Translations under genes and position numbers: made by a program
Part shown: positions 45,413-57,958 of the stretch, piece by piece
How positions within the stretch are numbered: the first letter of the stretch is position 1
How the letters are laid out: each line of letters opens with the position of its first letter
The notes under the pieces: model-generated
What the model was told of the DNA's origin: nothing
Database searches by the model: none
The model's input: the letters and a program-made list of their open reading frames with translations, nothing else
DNA from: Zingiber officinale
Taxonomy: Eukaryota; Streptophyta; Magnoliopsida; Zingiberales; Zingiberaceae
DNA length: 64,000 nucleotides
Direction of reading: 5' to 3'
Assembly: GCF_018446385.1 (NCBI RefSeq)
Contig: NC_055991.1
Coordinates: 73,412,123-73,476,122 of the forward strand

Positions 45413-45429
45413 CTTGACAATTAAAATCT

Positions 45430-45590
45430 GAAGGGGAGCCTTGGCGCAACGGTAAAGTTGTTGTCATGTGACCAAAAGGTCACGGGTTCGAATCCTAGAA
45501 ACAACCTCTTGCAAAAAGTAGGGTAAGGCTGTATACAATAGATCCTTCCCCGGGACTCCGCATGGCGGGAGCTTCGTGCACCGGGCTGCC
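45430..45590 (+). mobile_element. Au-type SINE, full length
   Basis: A box gagccttggcgcaacggtaa, tRNA-like gtgaccaaaaggtcac, B box gggttcgaatcc, then cctcttgcaaaaagtagggt and a 3' end gggagcttcgtgcaccgggc, tgccc. Flanking 17 bp direct repeats (cttgacaattaaaatct at 45,413-45,429; cttgacaattgaaatct at 45,591-45,607) differ at one base. Confidence 0.95.
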
Positions 45591-45607
45591 CTTGACAATT
45601 GAAATCT

Positions 45608-48600
45608 ATTTCAATTGACTCAAATTCAAATAAAAAGCCATGCATCTCTTATTGACAGTTTAAATATCAACTAACTAAAGTTTCAATTGACTCAAATTCT
45701 CTTATTCAATTGGATTCCTTATTTAGTCAACTCAAGTATAATAGAGCACATTTTATTCACGAACAAATAGTCTGTAGACAGCTCAACAGTTGATTGAACA
45801 CCAGTGGACTCAATCTGCTAAGAGATTCCAATTTTGCTCGCTCACACCTCCGTAACCCTATGTAAAAAAGCTTTGGGATCGAGCTTGGACATCGACTACA
45901 ACAAGAAACTCATGTTACTAGATCGAAGGTTCTCTACAAGTCAAATTTACTCACATCATTCTTAGATAATGTTGCCCAAATCACGTGAACCCCAAAATTA
46001 CAATTTAACATATTTCTAAGAACATTGCCTTAAGGACTTTGCTAGCTTCCATATCTTCCACATGTCCAAAGGCTATAACCCTTCCTACGATTGACCAAAT
46101 GCCTCACTGCTACTTTCAATCCATTGTATGCAACCCTAACTTAAATCCTATGTGATACATCTCCATTGACGTTGACCACTTGAGGCACAATTGCACCAAC
46201 ATCATGTTATGAGAAATAATATGAATAGAGCACTCACTTTCTAGACATATAGGGTATGACATATAAATACATAGGTTATAATTTCCTTATATGGTACCCT
46301 TTTTCAATGTCTGCTATATTCCTAGTTGGCAAATACTCTTCCCGCACTACAAGCCATTTCTTTCATAGGATTTTTGTTGCCCAAGATCAACCACCCTTCT
46401 GCCAAAACCATATGTGTTCTTACAGTGACCAAGGTCTTCCTTCTCTCACGAAACCATCTTCTCCAACAAACAACCCCTTCACAGCTCTATGTAATAAAAA
46501 AAAAGTGCCAAGGAGCCAAAGTTTCTACCTCTGCCTACTACCCCAAGAAATAGGAGAGGATTCCTCTGCTTCTTTTCTTAGAGAATTGAATAGTTTGTCA
46601 CAGAATGCAACAGAATAGATACTCCTTGGAGATAGAAAGACAATTATTGGAACAATAATTCTATGGTACTTGGTATTTCAAATTCATTAAGTAACCAAAC
46701 ATAGGAGTACTTATTCCACATAAAATCAAAGGGAATAAAATAGTAATTACCACATAACTATTTTAGAAATCATGTAGCATTATAGTATTGAAATATGAAA
46801 ACAATAATTAAAAAAAAAGGTATGCAACCTCCCAATATAAAAACACTTAAAAGAAAGAAGACAATTTAGAGTCATAGTTGAGCTCATATCTCAAGAAAAA
46901 TAGCAAACTCTTAGTAACACCACAATGAATTTTTAAAAAAGTAATAAAGGATCAGATCAGGGATCATACCACTAGTGCAATTATTCTAGCTTGAATGACT
47001 TGTTGAAGGAGCATATCTAGCATCATATCTATACATTAGTGCTAAAGTTGCATATGTATCGCCCACATCCTCTAAAACTATCAGAAAAATAGGACAAAAA
47101 CCTAGAAGAAATTTTAGAGAAATGAGTTGCATATGTATTGCTAGGATTTTCACCGAGTAATTATAAGAAAACTTAACAAAATAAATAAATAATACAATGT
47201 GAACCTCAAAACCAATTGAGGTTAACTGTGTCTTGTTGATGTTAAACAAAAAGCGACAATAAATATTTAAAAGTAAAAAAATATAATACTTCTTAGAATC
47301 ATGGTTTTCACTATTTTATGTACCAACTGATAGTTGCGTAGCGATCAAGACAATATTAATATAATAGGTAAAATTATAAACCACATTGCACGTAGAACTG
47401 TAAAACCAAGAAATATTAGTCCTTAGTGGAATCATATCTACCATGCAATGCCTTAATAGATTAAGAATTTTGTTCCAAAAACAGACTAATATGCCAAAAT
47501 GTCGAGGCAAGAATACTATTCATAGATTGAGTATTTCTATCAAATATACTTCAAAAAATAACCTAGAAGAATAACCCTTGTTTAAATTGTGAGTGTTGTC
47601 TCACATGTATCAGGAGATACGCCCAATTCTAATTCTACTTCAACACAAGGCACAACATGCCAATAAAACACGACATAGTGAAGGAACAGGAAATATTTTG
47701 TATAGCATTGTTTTTTTTAAAAAAAAAAAAGTATAATTACATGCATTCACAGACCCAAAATGAAAACCTTAGACATAACTGATTTTATCTCAAACTTTGT
47801 CATAAGTAGTAATGCATTAATAAGCTAGATCGAAGATAAGATCTATGTCTAACTTATTGAGCGAATTAGAGAAACTCTCATAAACAAAAACACAAATTAG
47901 ACATGAAGATGCCGAAAAGAAAACATCACACACAAATGAAAAAATAATTATATAGTTGGGCACATAGCAAATAGTGTTTCCAAACTCCTATCAGCAAAGT
48001 TTTAGAAATTGCTAATGGTGCACATAGACAATTCCTTCACTCAGACCAATCAATAGATAACTATTTCTTCAATGTCAAATCAACACATTGATAAAGAGAG
48101 GATTAAAGAAAGGATTAAAGGAAGGACATTAGCACCAAATAATAAAGAGAAAAAGAAATCGTTCAGGGTCCCTGGCAAAAAGATAGATAGAAATCACAGC
48201 TAAGTAGACCTTAGCCCGATGAGAACAAGATGTCTTCTTGGATTAAGTCTCATACTCTAGGTTTAGTTTTCCACTAGTTGCAGACATATAACATGGAAAT
48301 ATCATAGAATAGTATAAACACCCAAGTGTCTTCTTGGATTTAGAAATTGTGATTTAGTTTTTGAAGAATTTGATGGTGAAATTTTAAGAATAATAATCAC
48401 AACAATTGCAGCAAAATAAGGAGTTTGGAACGACAAGATTATAATATTGATATCATGTGGAAATTATGGCAAATAAAATCATGAATATGGCAAGCTTAAG
48501 TCATTGAGTCTAACGGTACATGCATAATATATACAGATTCAATGGTAGTTTTGAGTTCTTTCAAAATGCCCATTAAGGTAAAAGATGGTTTTCATAGATT

Positions 48601-49160
48601 AGAATGTTGAGCAATTAGGAAATATGTAATAAATGAAAAGAAAAGAAAAATATCATTATGGATATGTGAAGTTACATGAAAAGATAAAATAAAAAATATT
48701 ATCTATGAGAAATTAGATATAACTTCAGTAGATTATAAAATGATGACAAAGAAATTTTAGTTATGGGAAAGGTGTCAAGATACAGGATGGCAAATAACTT
48801 TTAATTAATTTGATTATTTAAAAAAATGTTAATTAACTTAGAATAAGTTATGTCTAAGGATATATACTCTCATGTCTTTCATAAAGTGCAATAAATAGAT
48901 ATGACCTATATAGTTAATATGGAATTAGAAAAAAATAAAAGTTGTAACAAGTTATGTGAGACTACACACAATCACTTAAATATAATGTCATTTGTATAAG
49001 GTACTTGTTTATAAATAAAATATGTTGATACATAAAATTATTTGAGTTAAATTCCAAGCCCATAAACAAAACAAAAAGGTAGAAAATATAATATATCATC
49101 AAATTGAAGATACAATCATGTAATGATCTATAAGCAGAAAAGCTACCAAATGGACACTTA
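45608..49160. other. Non-coding with two weak coding-like patches
   Basis: Mostly AT-rich. 46,256-46,618 (+) is an open 120-codon frame without any motif I know. 46,987-47,085 (-) reads EDVGDTYATLALMYRYDARY after an acceptor-like tctgatag, which could be a decayed exon. Neither is firm. Confidence 0.4.
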
Positions 49161-49181
49161 CATTGATTATCATGTCGTCCC

Positions 49182-49373
49182 CTCGGGACGGTCTAGTAGC
49201 TAGCACATGAGGTATTGCCATCATGAGGTCTAGGGTTCGAATCTCGACAAAGCCAAGGTAAATGCCTCCGATATATGCTAGCCACTATTTCAAAGATGAT
49301 TTACCTCCTTCGTGTTGGCTCTGAGACGGGTTGGCAGGGGCGTTGGGGGCGAGCGTATTCGCCTTTGGCCACC
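49182..49373 (+). mobile_element. tRNA-derived SINE of a second family
   Basis: It starts ctcgggacggtctagtagct (A box area) and has the B box gggttcgaatctc about 60 bases in, then a GC-rich body ending gcgtattcgcctttggcc. It is flanked by 21 bp direct repeats (starting cattgattatcatgtc at 49,161 and cattgactatcatgtc at 49,374) with two mismatches. It is unlike the Au family. Confidence 0.88.
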
Positions 49374-50096
49374 ACATTGACTATCATGTCATCCCAAGTC
49401 TCTAGATAAGATAAATCATACCTTAAATCGTCATGATCACTTATATATGCCTTCATTTTTTGAACCTAATACTTGCCAAGAATAAATTGTGCCAAAATTT
49501 GAAGATTTGGACATAATTAAAATTGACACAAATAGGAAGAGTCAAAGAAAAGCCAAGTTGGGATTTTGGCATGTTCTTGGGAAGACAGGGCAGCCTAGGA
49601 TTATTTTTAGCTTAGCAAATGATTTAAGGATAGAAACACTTACATAAATAATTTAGATATATTATTTATGCTAAATTGCCATGATTGCTTGTCCATGAAT
49701 ATGCTAACAATATAATCAAATGTAAATGTAGGCTTAGTGTAATAGCAGGGTGAATTAAATAAATCCAGCAAAAAGATATTGTCAATTGTCAAATAAGTAA
49801 ACATAGTGATGAATTAAATAAATCCAACAGAAAGATATTGTTGCATCATTCATATTTTACCTCGTATGGGTTTCTATTCACACTCAGCAGCCAAAGCACT
49901 CAAAAGAGCAAGATTGACATCAGTCAGGAAACCTTTAATGTCTCATAAAGCAAAACTTAAGATTCGCATCGTCAAAACAATTATTATTTGAAAAGTTAAA
50001 AAAAAAAATTAGGCCTGTAATTTTTGTAAGACTCAATAAGTCTGACAGTCACTTTAAAGAGAGGATTATGTGAGAATCACAGGCTATAAAAAGATT

Positions 50097-50538
50097 TAGG
50101 GGTATTAAAAATGAACCTAACCCAATGACCCAACCCAAGTCGACCCGAAAAAAATCAGGTTCAGATTAGACATTTTCGGGTTCGGGTCGGGTTCAGGTTG
50201 AAGGGTTGCAAATTTTTAGGTTGGGTCGGATCAGGTTCGGATTGATCCAAATATAGACTTTTTAGGGTTAAATCAAATTTTATTTTAAAAATTAAGATAT
50301 TTTTATGTATATTAATATCAATATTTGTATGATAATAATGAAGTATTGAGATAAAAGTGAAGAATTATAGTAACAATAGTTTAAAAAAAGACATTTTGAA
50401 TAGAATTTTCGGGTTATTCAGGTCGGGTTCGGGTTTAGGGGTTTTGGATTGAATTCGGGTTTGAGTCGCGTTCGGATTGAGTTAAAAAAAATTCAACCTG
50501 ACCCAACCCGACCCGATCCATCCGAATTGACACCCTTA
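50097..50538. mobile_element. Non-autonomous hAT-type element, 442 bp, with an empty-site paralogue
   Basis: Ends TAGGGGTATTA and the complement TAAGGGTGTCA. The interior is rich in cgggtcgggttcgggt-type repeats. 8 bp duplication aaaagatt / aaatgatt (50,089-50,096 and 50,539-50,546), one mismatch. The matching place in copy A (about 22,852-22,862, aaaaagattccaac) lacks the insertion, which gives a direct empty site. Confidence 0.88.
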
Positions 50539-50760
50539 AAATGATTCCAATAGCACCTTCAACTTTATATGCATAATTCCAAAGTCTTCAATTACAGATA
50601 CCATCCATGAAATGCCTTCACCGGAAACCTTGGGAGTCTTATGATGCTCTTTTATAATTTTGTAGAGCTTGAACATCAACCTACATCTTATATACAAATA
50701 AAAAAAATTATAAAAACTAATCAAATTCCTTACTCTATTAAAAATGAGAAAAAAACAGTA

Positions 50761-50867
50761 AGTTATCCTTGTAGTTAGATTTGAATTTTAAGGATATTTA
50801 ATCTAAGGGGATGTTTCTTGCTGACATGCATAAGCGAAAGGGCCACCGATATTAAAATATGAAATCA
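50761..50867 (+). repeat. Inverted MOR1 exon segment within copy C
   Basis: This stretch matches copy A (about 23,100-23,220) in the opposite orientation: here the + strand reads gtagttagatttgaatttta, aggatatttaatcta and gatattaaaa.atgaaatcaa, which in copy A is on the minus strand. Sequence on either side stays in normal orientation, so it is a small local inversion, with loss of neighbouring sequence. Confidence 0.8.
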
Positions 50868-51539
50868 AGCAATGAAAACCAAATCAAAATCTGAACATAT
50901 TGATCTCAGATCCTGAAGATTCTCAATTTCCTCTTTAAAAAATAAATAGTTGCAAAAAACATATCTTGTCAATGTTATAATGATTGATTGTACGACATAT
51001 TGAACCATTACAAGTAATGAAAATCTTATAGGTTGTACTACTTTACAATTGATATATGTAATAGAATGACATGTTACAAATAACTAGATTTATCACTTAT
51101 ATTCCTATATGAAAAAGCACACCAAATAGACTAGATAACTAAACATAATAATGACAAGAAAGAGGGATTCATTACCTTCTAGCCGATCCTTCCAAACACT
51201 ACTCTTTATTTGAGAGACAGTTTCCATCTTTACGCATGATCCCAACAATCTTCCTTCAATTTCCTCTAAACTCATTTCACAATCAAAGAAATTAAGAACC
51301 AAATCAAAAAATAGAGTATTATCAAAAAAAAAAATACCCAAAAGATTTATTGAATATTTATACATTTACATATTACCCAAAAGAAAACAAGAGGTCTTTA
51401 ATTCCAAAAAAAAATATTATTAGAGTTTCGCTGAGACAAATTATCTCGACATCTTCAATCACAACAAAATCCTTCAATTGTTCCACCCCACCTATTGTTC
51501 ACTTACAGTTTAGCAGTCGCACAATTCTTACTAGGGAGC

Positions 51540-52679
51540 TAAAAAGATATTCAATCAAATTGAAATCCACTAATTGGATATGAAAATCACATTACAAATA
51601 ATATCAGCGCTTGCCAATGCTTGGGTAGGTTTCTTCCCACTAAGTATGTTAGCATTAAACAACCATATGAATGAGCTATCAGCATGCTCAATAAAATGCC
51701 ATATCAAGAAAGAAAACTTAGAAACCTATATAATGACTAATGAGTTATGAGTTATCTATTGCAATCATTTTATGTTGTTGAAACTCCAACAAAAAGTAGG
51801 ACAAAATTAGTTAAGTTGTAAAAGAAAAGGGAGAAGCATTCATACAACATCCAAAGGAGAGAGAATGAACACCAAAATCTGACCTTCAAATCTAAAAAAA
51901 AACAAAAGAAGAAAGAAGAAGCTTGTCAATAACAACTTTTACCTAGAAAGACAAATCTTACCTTCTTGAGTTTCAAGAAACAAGAGCATCATTCTCTAGT
52001 CATCCATAAATGAGCATACTTATAGTGCCCATATATTTTAGTCCAACCTTCGAAACATAAAAAAAACTCACGATGAACACTTCATGAAAACATACTAATT
52101 ATAGCATTTCAAATGATTCAAGGGGAAAAAGAAACAAAACCAACCTTGGACATTCTGGCTATTAATCTTGAGCAACTTGGAACAATTTTTAGAACTCAAA
52201 AACAAAAAACTCTCTAAAGACTTCACATAGTTGAAATATCAACAAAAGAATATCAAGCCAAAATTATAAAGTGGAAGAAAACAAAAAGGACAAAAGAGGC
52301 AACATAACACATGTGTCATAAATTTACAAGACTTGATGTCAAGGGCACGAGCATGGATCCAATCTAGTGGCTAAATTTTTAGCATAAAGTTAAGAAAGAC
52401 TTGGTGGTTCTTTAAGTTTTCATTGATGAAGAATTTATCATATTTGGCACTTTCTTATATCAGTTCTATGATTGACAACCACAATTTAGCAAGGTAATGA
52501 AAAAAGAACAAAAATTCGAGGTAATAAAAAAAATCAATTTATTTTGCACAATTCAATTCTAATGACAATAGATAAAAGAAAAAAAATCCTATATGGAAAA
52601 AAATTTAAAACATAATTGATTGTATAATAGATAAAAGGAAATTCCAATTAAAAAATGATCGCCTCCTTTCATAGCAAAA
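51540..52679. other. MOR1-copy-C flank, then unassigned non-coding DNA
   Basis: Similar to 37,923-38,160 up to about 51,790. Beyond that it is AT-rich with no recognised feature. Confidence 0.5.
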
Positions 52680-53145
52680 AGTAATTGATCTATTGGCCAC
52701 AATGAAGCAACCCTACGGGATGGGAGTGAAGTGGATTTACAGCTGCATTTTGAATCTACATGAAGCTTTGCACCGGATGCCAGCAACTAGGACACCATGT
52801 AGCGCACTGTAATGCCTCCCGGAATCCCCAAACAATGAATACAATTGTTGGGAACCATGAAGACCTGGATAGTGCTGCTAATGAGGCCAGTAATGAGACA
52901 ACACAAGTCCTGTGATAGAGGGAACAACTCAACAGAATAGTCAACCACCTACACATCAGCAAACAGACAATGACTATAACATCAACGTTTCACTACCACC
53001 GATATTAGAAGATCTTGAGGAGAATGACCCACCAACCCTGGTGTGCACAGATGGTCTGAACCAGAAGGACATGTGCCCACTTGGGGACAGTAACGATTTA
53101 AAGCTGTCCCAACCTCTGACAGTCTCAAATGAGGAAGCTACCTGA
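52680..53145 (+). pseudogene. Coding-like fragment with a CCHC zinc knuckle (LINE ORF1- or gag-like)
   Basis: The frame at 52,763 reads KLCTGCQQLGHHVAHC, a C-x2-C-x4-H-x4-C zinc knuckle as in LINE ORF1 and retrotransposon gag proteins, then NTIVGNHEDLDSAANEASNE and a stop. A second frame (52,912-53,145) continues with acidic, Pro-rich text (NVSLPPILEDLEENDPPTLV). The GC content is higher than its surroundings. It is most likely a decayed L1-type LINE ORF1. No RT is nearby. Confidence 0.45.
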
Positions 53146-54771
53146 AAATTAGATTCTAAGAAAGGTTCATATACTCACTCAAGGGAAGTCATCACAACGG
53201 AAGGGAACTTTTAAATAAAGCAAGAGTTGATCCTACAAGGCATTCTGATACAATTGCAGCAACTGCAGGACGCCTAGTGACTGATAAAATCTTTGACAAG
53301 CAAGAAAAAGAATTTGAGAAATAGTTTTTTCAGCAATCATAAATGCAGGAGTTCAAAGGATGGAACCCAATTGCAAAAGCTACCGTTCAATGCTGCCTGA
53401 GCACACAACGACTGCATTCACTATTTGGTGTAGCTCATGTGTCAAAAAAAAAAAAAAAAAAAAAGAATTAGAAAGCATGGTAACTAACCCATCGATAATG
53501 AGAATGTGTTTGTTCTGAGCATAATTATCTTTCCATATTCCAGTTATAGATTATAAGTCACTAGGTGAATGTATCTTATTCAATTCCAAAGCGTTGCACC
53601 TTCAAAAAATATATAAGCAATGAAAAAATTAAAAAGCCATACATATCTAGTGAAGTATGTATAAGAAATGATAGCATTATCCCATTCTCAAGAACTGAAG
53701 TCACTTGAGCATTAACCAACACGCCGGGAACCAATAGGTCAATTGAGAGACTTTTAAGATCTTTAACCTACGATAGAAAATCAAGACAACCAATAATTGG
53801 ATTAAATATTAAAACATAGACAAATGAAAGACTAAAACAAACAACACATTTTGCGACCACATCAGGATCAGAATCATCATAGAGAACAGCTCGAGCTTTA
53901 TCAAAGCTTTTAACACAACACTATATAAATTGTCTCATAGTAAGCATATTGGAAGAAGAAAAGTGGAGAGCAATATTTCTTCTTGAATCAATAAAATCAC
54001 AGTCAGAAAAATGAAATAAATAATAGCGACAGAAGATAAAAAAAACTACACATGGAACAAAAAAATCGAAAGATACTTTCCTAGAGAAAATAGGCAAATG
54101 AAAACTTCCCGCCAAGAATGACCAACCATAAAAGTACATATCTGAAATACTTGTTCGTTACATCCACTCATAAGAAATTCCTTTCAAACATAATCCTAAT
54201 ATCAATCAAACTAATTGTTAAATCATAAGCATTCTTTCAAACTGCAAATCAAATATGAGTGCTCGAGTGATCAATTCAAAACATCACAAAGTACTAAGCT
54301 TAGATAGTCGCAGTTTCTAAGAAATCTAGGTAAAAGAATTGGAAAGACAACCACCCAAACTCAGAATTAATTGAAAACCAAGATTTCAATGATGATAAAG
54401 GAAATCATCATATGGAATGTGCATCAAAATAGTACATTCAAAAAAATAAAAAGATGACTAAATGATTTTGTCCATGCGCCTTTCATACATGTTGCTAGGC
54501 AGAAAAGAACTTAATATAGTCAATAGTCCTCTCAATACATACCCCATCAAACATAATAATCTTCCTTGAGGAAGAAAAAAAACGTGTCAGTAACTTAGGA
54601 ACAAGGAGAAGACAAACTGAAAGTTCAAAAAAAGCCAAGACATAAAAAAAAAAATTATGCTGCTTAATTATATGTATTCAGAAAGATAAATATTTAGAAA
54701 GCGGCAAAACTGGAACCATGGAACCATCTTGTCGTGCTTTACTTAAACCAAGTGCATCAATTTTGATAAGC
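53146..54771. other. Non-coding, nothing firm
   Basis: 53,146-53,430 is still somewhat GC-richer and may continue the decayed element. A poly(A) run of about 22 at 53,441-53,463 could be its 3' tail. The remainder is AT-rich without recognised features. Confidence 0.45.
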
Positions 54772-54792
54772 TTATTAGAAATTATTAATGAA

Positions 54793-54955
54793 GGGGAGCC
54801 TTAGCACAATGATAAAGTTGTTGCTTTGTGACCAAAAGGTCACGGATTCAAATCCTAGAAACAACCTTTTGCAAAAAGCAGGGTAAGGTTGCATACAATG
54901 GATCCTTCCCCGGACCCCGCATAGCGGGAGCTTCGTGCACTGAGCTGCCCTTTTT
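54793..54955 (+). mobile_element. Au-type SINE, full length, with long target duplication
   Basis: It starts ggggagccttagcacaatga, has the inner gtgaccaaaaggtcac and a degraded B box (ggattcaaatcc), and ends gggagcttcgtgcactgagc, tgccc, then a T run. Perfect 19-21 bp direct repeats flank it (54,772-54,792 and 54,956-54,976, containing attagaaattattaatgaa), so it is probably a fairly young insertion, despite changes in the A and B boxes. Confidence 0.95.
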
Positions 54956-54976
54956 TTATTAGAAATTATTAATGAA

Positions 54977-55480
54977 AAGAGTGATAAACACACAGAAAAA
55001 AAAGATACAATACCAAAAGTATGATAATATATCAAGAAATTATAAAATCTTAAGTAATAATCTGATGTGAAAGAACATACATATAAAATAGACGTGATGT
55101 TCGGGTAACAGCTGATCGACGTGATGTTGTTGAAATGCACCATACATCATTAGGATATCTAGAACACCTACATCACAAATGCTGACAGAATTTAAGCAAC
55201 AAAAAATTTAACTAGTTAGAAGGAACATATTTACTTTCTACAAACTTCAACATAGCATAAGTGAACCTACTTAATTATCATCGAATTCACACCATTATTG
55301 AAAGCAATGATTGTTAATCCGGGAACATAAATTTATTAACAACATGTGACTGAGATTATAAAGTTGAAAATACAAAAAATTATAGGATTCAATAACCTAA
55401 AAATAATGATAACAATTAGTTTGCTAGATTATATATGAGCTACTACCATGGAGTAAAAAAATCAAAAGGAATCCCTCTTT
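54977..55480. other. Non-coding, nothing recognised
   Basis: AT-rich. No gene or repeat identified. Confidence 0.5.
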
Positions 55481-55670
55481 TCCAATCCTGCCCCAACCCG
55501 TGAGAGGAACCAGATCTTTAGTTATTAGGAAAATAATAAAAATGTTAAGATTACCAAAATATCCATTTCATTAGGATTGAGATGAAAGGACTCGATCCTA
55601 CGACTAAGAATAATAATAATAAGAATGCCTAGAATATTAGAATATCCATTTCCTTTGGACCAAGGAGAAA

Positions 55671-55731
<61 letters not shown>

Positions 55732-55732
55732 T
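55671..55732. repeat. (AAT)n microsatellite
   Basis: About 20 uninterrupted trinucleotide units embedded in array 3. Confidence 0.95.
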
Positions 55733-56829
55733 TTGTAGGTACCAGAATTATAATCCAACTGAGAAAAAGAGCTCGATCCCACGGTCACTAAGATAATAAG
55801 AAGAAGAATGCCTAAATACCAACGATTTACTGTTAAGAATAAGAATGCTAGAATACCCATCTCGACCGATGGGAAGAGCTCAATCACTATATCAGGAGGA
55901 TAATAACAAGAAAGCTAAATAATCTCCCAATCGAATAAAGGAGTTTGATCCCTGGTAGGAGGATGACAACTAAAAAACCAAGAATACCATAAGTCTAATA
56001 ATGTCCTAATAGAACATATCAATAATGTCCCAGTCGGAGAGAGGAGCTCAATCACAATAACAGGAGGAATAACTAGAAAGCCAAGAATACCAGAAGTCCA
56101 ATAATGTCCCGACCGAGGAAAGGAATTCGATCTCTTGGTCAGGAGGAGGACAACTAGAAAACCAAGAATACCAGAAGTCCAATAATGTCCCAGCCGGGGA
56201 GAGGAGCTCAATCACTAACAGGAGGATAATAATCAGAAAGCCAAGAATACCTGAAGTCCAATAATGTCCCGACCGAGGAAAGGAATTCGATCCCTTGGTC
56301 GGGAGGATGACAACTAAAAATCAAGAATACCAGAAGTCCAATAATGTCCCAATAGAGCATATCAATAATGTAACAGCCGGGGAGAGGAGCTCAATCACTA
56401 TAACAGGAGGATAATAACGAGAAAACCAAGAATACCAGAAGTCTAATAATGTCCCGACCGAGGAAAGGAGTTTGATCCCTTAGTCGGGAGAATGATAACC
56501 AGAAAGCCAAGAATATCAGAAGTCCAATAATGTCCCGACCGAGGAAAGGAATTTGATCCCTTGGTCGGGAGGATGACAACTAGAAAACCAAGAATACCAA
56601 AAGTCCATAATGTCCCAATAGAGCATATCAATAATGTCCCGCCCGAAGAGGAGCTCAATCATTATAATAGGAGGACAATAATGTCCCAACCGAGGAAAGG
56701 AGTTTGATCTCTTGGTCGGGAAGATGATAACAAGAAAGCCAAGAATACCAGAAATCCAATAATATCTCAACCGAGGAAAGGAGTTTGATCCCTTGGTTAG
56801 GAGGACGACAACTAGAAAACCAAGAATAT

Positions 56830-57958
56830 CAGAAGTCCAATAATGTCCCAATAGAGCATACCAATATGTCCCAACCGGGAGAGGAGCTCAATCACTATAT
56901 CAAGAGGATGATAACCAGAAAACCAAGAATACCAGAAGTCCAAAAATGTCACGACCGAGTAGATAAATCCGATAAGACTAGAAGACGAGTCACATCTGGG
57001 ATAGAATACTAATGAGATTAGAAAACCAATCCACTAGGGGATATTTGTGAAAAAAGACTAGCCCAGGACCGGGTATATGTCGAAGAAATAAGAAAACCAA
57101 GATCACCTAACAATATCGAGAAGTCTAATAGGATAATAATTCCAATCCCTCCCGGAGATAGTAAGTGAAAAAACCAAAAGATCTAAAAAACTAATGTTGT
57201 TTAGGGTTATTAGTAAGATCAGAAAACCAATCCCCTAGGAGAATATTAATAAGATATGGATAAGATTATAAAATTAATTCTACTCGGGGTATAGACCAAT
57301 ACAATCAGAAAAACCAATCCCGCAAGGGAATATTAATAAGATCAGAAAAGCAATCCCGATAGGGAATAACTAGAAAACCAAAAATATCAGAAGAGTCCAA
57401 TAATGTCCCAATAGAGCATACCAATATGTCCCGACCAGGAGAGGAGCTCAATCAATATATCAGGAGGATGATAACCAGAAAACCAAGAATACCAGAAGTC
57501 CAAAAATGTCACGACCGAGTAGATAAATTAGGTATAATATTAAAAATTCCGATAAGACTAGAAGACGAGTCACATCTGGGATAGAATACTAATGAGATTA
57601 GAAAACCAATCCACTAGGGGATATTTGTGAAAAAAGACTAGCCCAGGCCCGGGTATACGTCGAAGATATAAGAAAACCAAGATCACCTAACAATATCGAG
57701 AAGTCAATAGGATAATAATTCCAATCCCTCCCGGAGATAGTAAATGAAAAAACCAATAAGATCTGAAAAACTAATGTTGTTGAGGGTTATTAGTAAGATC
57801 AGAAAACCAATCCCCTAGGAGAATATTAATAAGATATGGATAAGATTATAAAATTAATCCTACTCGGGGTGCAGACCAATACAATCAGAAAAACCAATCC
57901 CGCAAGGGAATATTAATAAGATCATAAAAGCAATCCCGATAGGGAATAACTTAGAAGT
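56830..57958. repeat. Roughly 560-580 bp tandem duplication at the end of array 3
   Basis: Two close copies, about 56,830-57,385 and 57,386-57,958. The offset is 560 bases at gaccgagtagataaat and 580 after a 20-base insertion or deletion near 57,530. The units include non-hairpin text such as gggttattagtaagatcag. Confidence 0.9.

Larger units (their letters stand above)
49861..51539 (-). pseudogene. MOR1: MOR1/GEM1 pseudogene fragment, copy C
   Basis: Minus-strand blocks: linker exon 51,445-51,539 (GGVEQLKDFVVIEDVE; the donor GT has become AT), 51,178-51,280 (MSLEEIEGRLLGSCVKMETV, then QIKSSVWKDRLEG), about 50,876-50,940 (KEEIENL), 50,557-50,667 (LYKIIKEHHKTPKVSGEGIS, then WMVSVIEDFGI) and 49,861-49,941 (DIKGFLTDVNLALLSALAAE, then a frameshift and stop). 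The VQVQ block is missing, and the DIKT block is present only as an inverted piece (50,761-50,867). A hAT element lies in the intron between the last two exons. It is the best preserved of the three copies, but it is not functional. Confidence 0.88.

Noticed and set aside
45430-45590. tRNA gene suggested by A and B boxes
   Set aside because: The boxes belong to a tRNA-derived SINE with target-site duplications; no cloverleaf with anticodon arm could be drawn. The same applies to 26,578, 49,182 and 54,793.
46256-46618. 120-residue plus-strand frame as a gene
   Set aside because: No motif, no clear upstream signals, and the alternative frame looks equally protein-like; insufficient support.
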